The notes beneath the pieces were generated by a model. That model searched no databases. It was not told where the DNA came from and saw only the letters and a program-made list of their open reading frames with translations. DNA of 64,000 nt. Source: Hyphomicrobiales bacterium. Its GTDB lineage: Bacteria; Pseudomonadota; Alphaproteobacteria; Rhizobiales; Rhizobiaceae. Position 1 is the first letter of the stretch; every line of letters begins with the position of its first letter. Location of the stretch: the NCBI GenBank assembly GCA_900472575.1, contig UCIV01000010.1, forward strand, positions 248,001-312,000, in the 5' to 3' direction. The position numbers and the translations under genes were made by a program. Shown here one piece after another: positions 29,740 through 37,997 of the stretch.

Positions 29740-30300
29740 ATGGTCAGGAAAACGATGACTAGACAGTCGAAAGACCCCAACGGTACGTTGATGATGTCGC
29801 GCCGTGGCATTCTGCTCGGCGGTGCGACGCTGTTTGCCGGCAGCATTGCCGCAACGCTCTGTCCCACCCTCTCGCTGGCGGCCGTCGATGCCGGCACGCA
29901 GGGACAGTTCATGAAACTGTCCAACCTGCTGATTCAGCACCAGCTCAGCCCGGCTGTCGGCGCGCGTATCGTTGATACGGCAAGCGGTGAATACAAGAAC
30001 CTTCCGCAGATGCTCGATGCGATCATCGCCATCGCCGAGAAGAAAAATGCGGCGCAGGTCGAAGATTTCTTCGGCGATATTCCCGATGGCGAGCTGAAGG
30101 ATTTTGCCCATTGGGTGATTTCTGCCTGGTATAGCGGCTGTTCCTCCGAGAAGCGCAATGCGACCGTCTTCACCTATGAAGAAGCGCTGACCTTCAAGAC
30201 GACCAGCGATATTCTGACCATCCCCTCCTACGGCATTTCCGGTCCCAACCTGTGGACCCGGCCCAACTTGCCGCTTTCGGCGCCGATGCCGCGCTTCTGA
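29740..30300 (+). CDS. Small subunit of membrane FAD dehydrogenase (sorbitol dehydrogenase family), Tat-exported
   Basis: Small (gamma-type) subunit, 186 aa, of a sorbitol/fructose/glucose dehydrogenase complex. The N-terminus carries a twin-arginine signal (SRRGILLGG, about 20-28, then a hydrophobic run ending LSLAA). In such complexes this subunit carries the folded flavoprotein through the Tat system. The mature part has FFGDIPDGELKDFAHWVISAWYSG, matching the FAD-SLDH small-subunit family. Start is ambiguous: ATG 29740 sits in TTTTCCCCATGGT, the same 13-mer that surrounds the start of the next gene; ATG 29755 has AGGAA upstream. First gene of the operon. Confidence 0.85.
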   Translation: MVRKTMTRQSKDPNGTLMMSRRGILLGGATLFAGSIAATLCPTLSLAAVDAGTQGQFMKLSNLLIQHQLSPAVGARIVDTASGEYKNLPQMLDAIIAIAEKKNAAQVEDFFGDIPDGELKDFAHWVISAWYSGCSSEKRNATVFTYEEALTFKTTSDILTIPSYGISGPNLWTRPNLPLSAPMPRF

Positions 30301-30330
30301 CGAAATCCAGCGAAGAAAAGTCTTTTCCCC

Positions 30331-31965
30331 ATGGTTACCAAGAATAGTGCCGACGTCGTCATCGTCGGAACGGGCGTCGTCGGCGTTGTGATTGCCGAAC
30401 AGCTGCTCGATGCAGGTCATTCCGTGCTGATGATCGAGGCCGGTCCGCGCGTCACGCGCGCCGAAGTGGTCGAAAACTGGCGCAACGCTCCTCTTGGCGT
30501 GAAGGGCGATACATCGGTCGCCTATCCGTCGCGGCCCTGGGCGCCGCATCCGATGGGCGGAGAGAAGCCGGAAGACGCCTATCTGCAGTTTACCGGGCCT
30601 GACGCCTATGATCAGACCTTCATTCGTTACGCGGGCGGCTCGACTTGGCACTGGGCCGGCACCTCCTGGCGCCTGACGCCGGAGGACATGCGCCTTAACT
30701 CGCTTTACGGCGTTGGTCGCGACTGGGCGTTCGACTACGACACGCTGGAACCCTATTACGTCCGCACCGAGCATAAACTCGGCATCTGCGGCCCGTCCGA
30801 CCGCTCACAGCAATGGCCGCAGACGGGCGACCGCTCGGCACCCTATCCGATGCCGGCATTGCCGTTTTCGCCCGGCGAAGTGAAATTCACCGAAGTCGTC
30901 AAGACGCTGGGCTACAACAACATTCCCGTCTCGCAGGCCCGCAACAGCGGCATGCCCTATGATGGCCGTCCTGCCTGCTGCGCCAACAACAACTGCGTTC
31001 CCGTCTGTCCCGTCGCTGCCAAGTATGATGCGGAAACCGCATTGCATCGCCTCGAAAAGAAGGGCGCGACGCTGCTGGTCGATTCTGTCGTCTATAAGGT
31101 CGAGACGAATGCCCAGAACAAGATCGAGGCGGTTCACTTCTACGACCAGCACAAGGAAAGCCACCGCATTACCGGCAAGCTCTTCGTGCTCGCCTGCAAC
31201 GGTCTGGAAAACCCGAAACTGCTTCTGATGTCGCAGGACGACCGCAACCCGAACGGGGTTGCCAATTCCTCCGATCAGGTCGGCCGCAACATGATGGACC
31301 ATCCGGCCCGCACGTTCACGGTCACCACCAAGGAGCCTTTCTGGTCTGGCATCGGCCCGGTCGTCAATTCGGGCATCATGGAAACCTCGCAAGGCGCGTT
31401 CCGCTCCGAACATGCCGGCGCGTATTTCCGCTACAACAACTTCGCCCGCAACCGTTTCGTCACATTCGCGGCGCTGAAGAAGGGCTTGGTCGGCAAGGCT
31501 CTGGACGACGAAATCCGGCGCATGGCGGCCTGCACGGCCGATATCGTCGCGGCTCACGAAATTCTGCCCGACCCGAATAACCGCCTGACGTTGTCGGACA
31601 AGAAAGACTGGCTCGGTCTTCCTAAGCCGTCGATCAATTACGACGTCGGCGACTATGTCCGCAAATGCTGGGAAGTCTACTCCCAGCCAATCGGCAAGCA
31701 GATCGCTGAGGCCATGGGGGCGATCGATATCAAGATCAGCCCGAAATACAACAACAGCAAGCACATTATGGGCGGCACCATAATGGGCAAGGATGCGTCC
31801 AACTCGGTTGTCGATGTCGATTGCCGGGCCCATGACCACGAAAACCTGTTCATCCCCGGTGGCGGCGCAATGGCAGCCGGTGCCTGCGGCAACAGCACCA
31901 TCACCATGACCGCGCTCGCCCTCAAGGCCGGCGACGCCATTGTCGAACAGATGCGGGGCGCCTGA
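30331..31965 (+). CDS. GMC-family FAD dehydrogenase large subunit with 3Fe-4S type cysteine motif
   Basis: Catalytic flavoprotein, 544 aa. FAD site VIVGTGVVGVVIAEQLL (about 10-26) and C-terminal GMC part with HIMGGTIMG and FIPGGGAMAAGACGNST. Cys216, Cys217, Cys222 and Cys226 reproduce the CC-x4-C-x3-C spacing that binds a 3Fe-4S cluster in bacterial FAD glucose dehydrogenase, so electrons likely pass FAD to Fe-S to heme. It has no own signal and depends on the small subunit for export. Substrate (polyol, sugar or sugar acid) cannot be read from sequence; the neighbouring glycerol operon makes a polyol attractive but unproven. Confidence 0.9.
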   Translation: MVTKNSADVVIVGTGVVGVVIAEQLLDAGHSVLMIEAGPRVTRAEVVENWRNAPLGVKGDTSVAYPSRPWAPHPMGGEKPEDAYLQFTGPDAYDQTFIRYAGGSTWHWAGTSWRLTPEDMRLNSLYGVGRDWAFDYDTLEPYYVRTEHKLGICGPSDRSQQWPQTGDRSAPYPMPALPFSPGEVKFTEVVKTLGYNNIPVSQARNSGMPYDGRPACCANNNCVPVCPVAAKYDAETALHRLEKKGATLLVDSVVYKVETNAQNKIEAVHFYDQHKESHRITGKLFVLACNGLENPKLLLMSQDDRNPNGVANSSDQVGRNMMDHPARTFTVTTKEPFWSGIGPVVNSGIMETSQGAFRSEHAGAYFRYNNFARNRFVTFAALKKGLVGKALDDEIRRMAACTADIVAAHEILPDPNNRLTLSDKKDWLGLPKPSINYDVGDYVRKCWEVYSQPIGKQIAEAMGAIDIKISPKYNNSKHIMGGTIMGKDASNSVVDVDCRAHDHENLFIPGGGAMAAGACGNSTITMTALALKAGDAIVEQMRGA

Positions 31966-31967
31966 TC

Positions 31968-33395
31968 ATGAAGACCGTAAAATCCTTTGCCCTCGCGGCA
32001 CCGCTTGCCCTTGTTGCGCTGGCACCGGCGGCAGCACAGGAATTCTCCAAGGAGCTGATCGAGAAGGGCCGCTATCTGGCGACCGCTTCCGACTGCGTTG
32101 CCTGTCACACCAACCATGACGGCGGCAAGCCGATGGCTGGCGGACTTGCCATGGCGTCCCCGGTCGGCACGATCATGTCGACCAACATCACCCCCTCCAA
32201 GCAGTTCGGCATCGGCAACTATTCGGAAGCCCAGTTTGCCGATGCGGTGCGCAAGGGTGTTCGAGGCGATGGTGCGAACCTCTATCCCGCCATGCCCTAT
32301 GTGTCCTATTCCAACATGACGGACGAGGACATCAATGCGCTCTATGCCTATTTCATGCAGGGCGTCGAGCCGGTGGACGAAAAGGCTCCGGAAACGAAGC
32401 TGCCATTCCCTATGAACATCCGCGTTTCGATGATGGGCTGGAACCTGCTGTTCCGTCCGAACGAGGTACATAAGGATGATCCGATCCAGTCGGACGAATG
32501 GAACCGCGGCAAATATCTGGCTGAGGGTGCCGCGCACTGCAGCACCTGCCACACGCCGCGCGGCGTCTTCATGCAGGAACAGAAGAGCCTCAATCTGACC
32601 GGCGGTCAGGTCGGCGCCTGGTATGCGCCCGATATCACCAATGACAAGGTGCATGGTATCGGCTCCTGGAGCAAGGAGGATCTCGTCACCTACCTGAAGA
32701 CTGGCAAGCTGGAAAACAGGGCGCAGGCGGCGGGCAGCATGGCGGAAGCCATCAGCTACTCCTTCCAGCACCTGACCGATGCGGACCTGAACGCGATCGC
32801 CACCTATGTGCGCAGCGTTCCCTCCGCCAATGCCGGGCAGGCATCAGGCGTTACCCGCTTCGACAAGGGTTCAGCAGGCAATGACATGGCCACTTTCCGC
32901 GGTAAGAACTATGCCGACGGACTGAAGGGTGATCACGCCGGCGGGCAAATCTTTGCCGCCAATTGCGCCTCCTGCCATGGCTACAATGCCCAGGGCACGA
33001 AGGACGGCTATTATCCGAGCCTGTTCCACAATGCCGCGACGGCAGGCGACAACTCGATCAATGTCATCTCCGCCATCCTCAACGGCGTTGACCGCCATAC
33101 TGAAGCCGACCATGTCTTCATGCCGCCTTTCGGCGATCAGGTGAATGCCGTCGTGCAGTTGAACAATGTCGAAGTTGCCTCGCTATCCAACTATCTTCTG
33201 GCTCAATATGGCAATAACAAGCTGACGGTGACGCCGGAAGACGTTCAGGTGATCCGCGAAGGCGGACCGAAGTCGAATATCGTTCAGCTGGCGAGGATCG
33301 GCATGGGGGCGGGCGTAGCTGCCGTATTACTGCTCGTCGTCGGCTTCGTCTGGTATCGGGCGCGACGCAAAGCAAGGCCTGCTCACGCAGCATAA
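31968..33395 (+). CDS. Triheme membrane cytochrome c subunit of the FAD dehydrogenase
   Basis: Electron-transfer subunit, 475 aa. Signal peptide (about 1-24, ending PAAAQ), then three CxxCH heme sites at about 43-47 (CVACH), 191-195 (CSTCH) and 333-337 (CASCH), and a C-terminal membrane helix (about 440-462) followed by an Arg/Lys tail. It anchors the complex on the periplasmic side and passes electrons to quinone. Starts 2 nt after the flavoprotein stop. A strong terminator follows at 33403. Confidence 0.93.
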   Translation: MKTVKSFALAAPLALVALAPAAAQEFSKELIEKGRYLATASDCVACHTNHDGGKPMAGGLAMASPVGTIMSTNITPSKQFGIGNYSEAQFADAVRKGVRGDGANLYPAMPYVSYSNMTDEDINALYAYFMQGVEPVDEKAPETKLPFPMNIRVSMMGWNLLFRPNEVHKDDPIQSDEWNRGKYLAEGAAHCSTCHTPRGVFMQEQKSLNLTGGQVGAWYAPDITNDKVHGIGSWSKEDLVTYLKTGKLENRAQAAGSMAEAISYSFQHLTDADLNAIATYVRSVPSANAGQASGVTRFDKGSAGNDMATFRGKNYADGLKGDHAGGQIFAANCASCHGYNAQGTKDGYYPSLFHNAATAGDNSINVISAILNGVDRHTEADHVFMPPFGDQVNAVVQLNNVEVASLSNYLLAQYGNNKLTVTPEDVQVIREGGPKSNIVQLARIGMGAGVAAVLLLVVGFVWYRARRKARPAHAA

Positions 33396-33402
33396 CAGAT
33401 TG

Positions 33403-33438
33403 AGCCTCCGCCAGCCGATATGCTGACGGAGGCTTTTT
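33403..33438 (+). terminator. Rho-independent terminator after the dehydrogenase operon
   Basis: AGCCTCCG (33403-33410) and CAGC pair with GCTG and CGGAGGCT (33422-33434) across one mismatch, with a CGATAT loop and a TTTTT run (33434-33438). Confidence 0.85.
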
Positions 33439-33573
33439 CTTATTTCGAGGGTATGAAGCCTTCGCCGACCGAGCATTTGTCCGGCGTCATGCCGGATCAC
33501 CCGTTCGTGACGGTAGAGGCAGGCCGTTTGAACGCGTGCGTGCTTGTTGAAACGTAATCGGCTCCTACTTTTA

Positions 33574-33596
33574 GCTTTCGGACACCCACCGAAAGC
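33574..33596. promoter_or_regulatory. Inverted repeat directly upstream of the OpgH-like gene
   Basis: GCTTTCGG (33574-33581) and CCGAAAGC (33589-33596) form a perfect 8-bp stem with a 7-nt loop, ending 8 nt before the ATG at 33605. No Shine-Dalgarno sequence is visible between it and the start codon. It could be an operator or a translation-controlling hairpin; no partner is known. Confidence 0.5.
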
Positions 33597-33604
33597 ATGC
33601 CTCT

Positions 33605-35533
33605 ATGGATCTGCATACCAGTCGGCCGAAAACCGCCGAGACTGTCCCTGGCGACGGTCTTGAGAGTGGCCATAAGCCTCGCGGCGAAACTACGCCGAAA
33701 ATCACCTTTCGATATGCGGGGCTACCGATCGGCGCACGGCGGATGATTGTGCTTGCGCTCAATCTCGCAACGATTGCAACGCTTGGGTATGGGCTGCTTC
33801 GCCTCCTTTCACCGGGCGGGATCGATCTGTTCGAGGCAGTCATGCTGCTCGGTTTTCTGCTGGCCATGCCCTGGACCGTGCTTGGCTTCTGGAATGCGAT
33901 CATCGGACTGATGCTTCAGCATGGGCCAGGCGATCCTGCCCGCAGTATCTATCCGTTTTATCCGCAGGGTGAGCGCGGTCGCCCCAATAGCCTTTCGTCG
34001 CGAACCGCACTGACATTGTTTCTGCGAAACGAGGATCCGCTGCCGGCTCTGGCGCGGCTGGAGGCGATGGCCGACAGCCTGAAGGCGACGGGCCTTGCAC
34101 AGCATTTCCGGCTCTTCGTGCTGAGCGACACGTCCGACGAGGCCGTTGCGAAAGCGGAGGTGGTGGGCTTCGAACGCTTCGTTGGCACGATCGCTTTTCC
34201 CGCTGAAAACCGCCCAGTCTACCGGCGGCGTGAAGTCAATACCGGCTACAAGGCCGGCAACATTCACGACTTTCTCGATGAATACGGCGAGGATTACGAC
34301 TTCTTCCTGCCGCTCGATTCAGACAGCGTCATGTCCGGTGATGCGATTATCCGGCTTGTCGCGGCAATGGAGGCGCGGCCCGAGATCGGCATTCTTCAAT
34401 CGCTTGTGGTCGGCATGCCGGCGACCAGCGGGTTCGCGCGGATGTTCCAGTTCGGCATGCGCCATGGCATGCGCGCTTTCACCATGGGCGCGGCGTGGTG
34501 GAATGCCGATTGCGGCCCATATTGGGGCCATAACGCTCTGATCCGCACGACAGCGTTCAGAGCCCACTGCCATCTGCCCGTCCTGCCGGGCGCACCGCCG
34601 CTCGGCGGGCATGTGCTGAGCCATGACCAGTTGGAAGCCGCCTATATGCGTCGCGGTGGTTACGAAGTTCGGGTGCTGCCGGTCGAGACGCAGAGCTTCG
34701 AGGCCAACCCGCCCACATTTCCCGATTTCGCCAAGAGAGATCTGCGCTGGTGCCAGGGAAACATGCAATACTGGCGTTTCCTGTTCGAGCCTGGGCTGAA
34801 GATGCTCAGCCGGTTCCAGGTGCTGCAGGCCATATTGATGTATGTCGCGCCGCCAGCCTGGATCGTCGCAACCTTTGCCGCCGCGTGGAAAGCCATCTCA
34901 GCGGAGTTCGATCCCGCCTATCTGCATTTGGGCCTTAGTCTCTTTGCCGTCATCTTCTTCATGTCGGTAGCCCCAAAACTCGCCGGCATGGTTGATGTCT
35001 GTCTGACCAGAGGCGCGGTGCGGCGTTATGGCGGGCCGCTGCGGTTCGGCTTGTCGGCAATAATCGAAATTCTCGCCTCTATGCTGATGGCTCCGATCAT
35101 CGCTGTCTACGTGTCCGTCTTCCTCCTCGGCTTGCCTTTCGGCCGCTGTGTCACATGGAGCGGTCAGAACCGCGACAGGCTCGGGGTTTCCTTTCTTTCA
35201 GCCTTGAGGACAATGGGACTTCAAACCGTCATCGGTTTTATGCTCGCAACCGCTCTCCTTGCAGGTGCAGGCGTAACGGCTCTTCTTTGGACATTGCCTA
35301 TGGTTGTCGGTCTCTGTCTGGCGATCCCGTTCACCATGCTGACCGCCTCGAAGAGTTTCGGTCGATGGATAACCCGTTTCGGTCTATTTGCCGTTCCCGA
35401 GGAAGTGCGCATGCCGCGGATTTTGAGCCCGCTCGTGCCGCATGCCGCCCGTCGCTGGCGTCGCCGCGCGACTGCACCTTTCCATCGGGATACGACGGTT
35501 CAATCCCAAGCTTTGGCGGATAGCCATACATGA
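33605..35533 (+). CDS. OpgH/MdoH-like membrane glucosyltransferase
   Basis: Processive GT2-type glycosyltransferase, 642 aa, of the glucans biosynthesis glucosyltransferase H family. Two N-terminal membrane helices (about 46-66 and 75-102), a cytoplasmic GT domain (TLFLRNEDP, LSDTSDEAV, YKAGNIHDFL, PLDSDSVM at about 236-243, HDQLEAAYM, RDLRWCQGN near 378-386) and several C-terminal helices. It is about 200 residues shorter than E. coli OpgH, and no opgG lies beside it. It overlaps the next gene by ATGA and is first in a five-gene operon with a dehydrogenase, a PTPS-like protein, a GT4 and a methyltransferase. A role other than periplasmic glucan synthesis is therefore plausible. ndvB/chvB enzymes make cyclic glucans in rhizobia. 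Confidence 0.85.
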   Translation: MDLHTSRPKTAETVPGDGLESGHKPRGETTPKITFRYAGLPIGARRMIVLALNLATIATLGYGLLRLLSPGGIDLFEAVMLLGFLLAMPWTVLGFWNAIIGLMLQHGPGDPARSIYPFYPQGERGRPNSLSSRTALTLFLRNEDPLPALARLEAMADSLKATGLAQHFRLFVLSDTSDEAVAKAEVVGFERFVGTIAFPAENRPVYRRREVNTGYKAGNIHDFLDEYGEDYDFFLPLDSDSVMSGDAIIRLVAAMEARPEIGILQSLVVGMPATSGFARMFQFGMRHGMRAFTMGAAWWNADCGPYWGHNALIRTTAFRAHCHLPVLPGAPPLGGHVLSHDQLEAAYMRRGGYEVRVLPVETQSFEANPPTFPDFAKRDLRWCQGNMQYWRFLFEPGLKMLSRFQVLQAILMYVAPPAWIVATFAAAWKAISAEFDPAYLHLGLSLFAVIFFMSVAPKLAGMVDVCLTRGAVRRYGGPLRFGLSAIIEILASMLMAPIIAVYVSVFLLGLPFGRCVTWSGQNRDRLGVSFLSALRTMGLQTVIGFMLATALLAGAGVTALLWTLPMVVGLCLAIPFTMLTASKSFGRWITRFGLFAVPEEVRMPRILSPLVPHAARRWRRRATAPFHRDTTVQSQALADSHT

Positions 35534-36507
35534 CGACATCGCGCGCCTTGTGGCTGACGGGTAAAATGAAGGCAGAACTGAAACCGGCAATGATCGGACC
35601 GCTCACCGAGGGCGAGCTGCTTGTCGAAAGTCGCTTCGGCGCGATCAGCAGAGGCACGGAGGCTCTGGTGGCCGAAGGATCGGTGCCGGAGAGGGAACAT
35701 GATTGCATGCGCGCGCCGCTGCAGGACGGCGAGTTCCCGTTTCCTGTCAAATACGGTTATGCGGTGGTCGGCACGGTCAAGGCGGGCTCAGAGACGCCTG
35801 CCGGTCAAACCGTCTTCTGTCTCCATCCGCATCAGGACCTTTTTCATGTGCCGGCAGATATGGCGATAGCCGTTCCGCCCGATGTGCCTGCATCCCGTGC
35901 CGTGCTTGCCGCGAATATGGAAACGGCGCTCAATGGCATCTGGGACGCGAATATCCTCGCAGGCGACAGGGTGAGCATTGTCGGCGGCGGGCTTGTTGGG
36001 CTTCTCGCCGCATATCTTTCGGCAAGAATACCGGGGACGGATGTCACCTTGATCGATGTGAACCCCAAGCGCGAAGCGCTTGCCAAGGCGTTCGGCTGCC
36101 GTTTCGCTCTCCCCGGCGAGGCCGAGGGATCTGCCTGCAACAGCGATGTGGTCATTCATGCTTCGGCAACATCCGAAGGCCTTGCGACTGCCATCGCGGT
36201 TGCCGGCTTCGAAGCGAGGATCGTCGAAATGTCGTGGTTCGGGGAAGGTACGGTCAAGATACCGCTCGGCGGGCGGTTTCACAGCCATCGCCTGTCGATT
36301 GTCGGCTCGCAGGTTGGCCATGTCCCGGCTGCAAGGCGAGCCCGATGGCCACTTTCGCGGCGGCTTGAAACAGCGCTCGCTCTCCTGGCGGACGACCGGC
36401 TTGATGCTCTCATTTCCGGTGAGACCGCTTTCGATGATCTCGCCGCAAGCTATGTTCGGATCCTCGCTGATCCCAATACGTTGTGCCACCGCATCCGCTA
36501 TTTCTGA
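35530..36507 (+). CDS. Zinc-type alcohol dehydrogenase family protein, BchC-like
   Basis: MDR-superfamily protein of 325 aa with a GroES-like N-domain (about 1-130) and a Rossmann domain (about 150-290, SIVGGGLVGLLAAYLSA, LIDVNPKREALAKAFG). The usual catalytic-zinc Cys position reads AISRGTE instead of CGTD, as in bacteriochlorophyllide dehydrogenase BchC and its relatives; the structural-zinc Cys loop is absent. ATGA overlap with the OpgH-like gene shows translational coupling. Substrate unknown; a hydroxy/keto conversion on the operon's product or precursor is inference. Confidence 0.85.
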   Translation: MTTSRALWLTGKMKAELKPAMIGPLTEGELLVESRFGAISRGTEALVAEGSVPEREHDCMRAPLQDGEFPFPVKYGYAVVGTVKAGSETPAGQTVFCLHPHQDLFHVPADMAIAVPPDVPASRAVLAANMETALNGIWDANILAGDRVSIVGGGLVGLLAAYLSARIPGTDVTLIDVNPKREALAKAFGCRFALPGEAEGSACNSDVVIHASATSEGLATAIAVAGFEARIVEMSWFGEGTVKIPLGGRFHSHRLSIVGSQVGHVPAARRARWPLSRRLETALALLADDRLDALISGETAFDDLAASYVRILADPNTLCHRIRYF

Positions 36508-36528
36508 CAATCGGAGGATCCAAGAACG

Positions 36529-36927
36529 ATGTTTGCCGTCGAAGTGCGCGACCACATGATGATTGCCCATAGCCTGCCGCGCGAGGTTTTCGGTCCCGCC
36601 CAGGCTATGCACGGCGCGACATTTGTTGTCGATGCCGCCTTCATGACGGAGGATCTCGACGAGAACGGACTCGGCGTCGATATCGGGCTGGCGACAGTCG
36701 TGCTCAAAGACGCCTTGGCACCGCTCAACTACAAGAACCTCGATGAACTGGATATCTTTCGCGGCAAGGTGACCACCACCGAAGTGCTGGCCAAGCATAT
36801 CTTCGACGATCTGCGTCGACGCATCGAGGTGGGCGAACTTGGGCCGGGCGGCAAGCGGATTTGTCGCTTGAAGATTACGCTGCACGAAAGCCATGTGGCG
36901 CGCGCATGGTATGAGGCCGCGATTTGA
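36529..36927 (+). CDS. 6-pyruvoyl-tetrahydropterin synthase/QueD-like protein lacking catalytic residues
   Basis: A 132-residue T-fold protein of the PTPS/QueD family, with FAVEVRDHMMIAHSL at the N-terminus and ITLHESHVARAWYE at the C-terminus matching the substrate-anchoring Glu strand. The expected C-x3-H-G-H reads AQAMHGA: no catalytic Cys (Ala24), His28 kept, third zinc His replaced by Ala30. The usual LDHxxLN dyad reads LNYKNLDEL, so the Asp-His pair is also lost. It therefore should not work as a normal PTPS or carboxy-tetrahydropterin synthase. GGAGGAT precedes the ATG; the stop overlaps the next gene's TTG start. Confidence 0.85.
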   Translation: MFAVEVRDHMMIAHSLPREVFGPAQAMHGATFVVDAAFMTEDLDENGLGVDIGLATVVLKDALAPLNYKNLDELDIFRGKVTTTEVLAKHIFDDLRRRIEVGELGPGGKRICRLKITLHESHVARAWYEAAI

Positions 36928-37997
36928 ACGGTGTGGATGAGAAAGCCGGCGCACCGCATCTCGTGTTTGCCATTCCTGGGGACATCGAGACCCGTAGCGG
37001 TGGTTACGGTTATGATCGGCGAATGATCGCAGAATTGCGCAGGCTTGGCTGGCAAGTCGACCATATGAGACTGGCGGACGGTTTTCCGGCTCCAAGCAAT
37101 CATGAACTAGAGATGACGGCACGGCACTTTGCCGGTCTTGCGAAAAATAGCCTCGTGCTTGTCGATGGGTTGGCCTTCGGCACCATGCCCGATATTGCCA
37201 GGCGGGAGGCGGAGCGGCTGAAGCTCGTCGCGCTCGTACACCATCCGCTGGCGATGGAAACCGGGCTTTCGCAACAGCGAGCAGACGCGCTTCGGCAGAG
37301 CGAAGCTGACGCGCTGGCTCATGTGCGCGGGGTTGTTGTGACAAGCCTCGAGACGGCCCGTATTCTGGTTTCCGATTTTGGCATTCGACAGGCTTCGATC
37401 TGTGTCGCCATACCGGGGACGGCACCTTCCGAGCAGGCGCATGGCAGCGTCGACGGCGCACCGCCGATGATCCTTTCTATCGGCTCGCTGACGCCACGCA
37501 AGGATCATCAGACGCTTGTTGCGGCATTGGCGAAGTTGCAAGATCGATCATGGCAATGCCGTATCGTGGGTAGCGACCGGATGGATCTCCAATCCGCGGC
37601 CGCCCTCCGCCGGCAGATTGCCGAACTCGGCCTGAACGACAGGATTGTCGTGACGGGTGCACTCGATGACGTCGACGCGGAATATGCCGGTGCTGATATC
37701 TTCGCGTTGGCGAGCCATTACGAGGGTTTTGGGATGGTGTTTGCCGAGGCCATGGCGCGAGGCCTGCCGATCGTCGGTTGCCGCGGCGGCGCGGTCCCTG
37801 ATCTTGTGCCTGGTGACGCCGGGATACTGCTGGAGACCGGCGATATCAATGGATTTGCGGAGGCGCTGGCGACGATGCTGGATGCGCCTCAGAAACGGCA
37901 AACCTACGCTGCCGCCGCGCTTGCCACGGGCCTCAGTTTACCGGATTGGCCGGCGAGCGCCAAAGTTCTTTCCGATTTTCTGGAAGGTATAGGATGA
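36924..37997 (+). CDS. GT4-type glycosyltransferase
   Basis: GT-B glycosyltransferase of 357 aa. N-domain glycine-rich SGGYGYDRRM (about 25-34) and C-domain SLTPRKDHQTLVAALAKL, ASHYEGFGMVFAEAMARGLPIVG (retaining EX7E motif near 267-275). No membrane segment or signal, so cytoplasmic, using an activated sugar on an unknown acceptor. Start is a TTG that overlaps the previous stop (TTGA); a GTG at 36933 is an alternative. ATGA overlap with the methyltransferase follows. Confidence 0.88.
   Translation: MNGVDEKAGAPHLVFAIPGDIETRSGGYGYDRRMIAELRRLGWQVDHMRLADGFPAPSNHELEMTARHFAGLAKNSLVLVDGLAFGTMPDIARREAERLKLVALVHHPLAMETGLSQQRADALRQSEADALAHVRGVVVTSLETARILVSDFGIRQASICVAIPGTAPSEQAHGSVDGAPPMILSIGSLTPRKDHQTLVAALAKLQDRSWQCRIVGSDRMDLQSAAALRRQIAELGLNDRIVVTGALDDVDAEYAGADIFALASHYEGFGMVFAEAMARGLPIVGCRGGAVPDLVPGDAGILLETGDINGFAEALATMLDAPQKRQTYAAAALATGLSLPDWPASAKVLSDFLEGIG

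Noticed and set aside
36529..36927. Possible annotation as an ordinary queD or ptpS gene
   Set aside because: Catalytic Cys, Asp-His pair and one zinc His are missing, and no other queuosine or pterin gene accompanies it.
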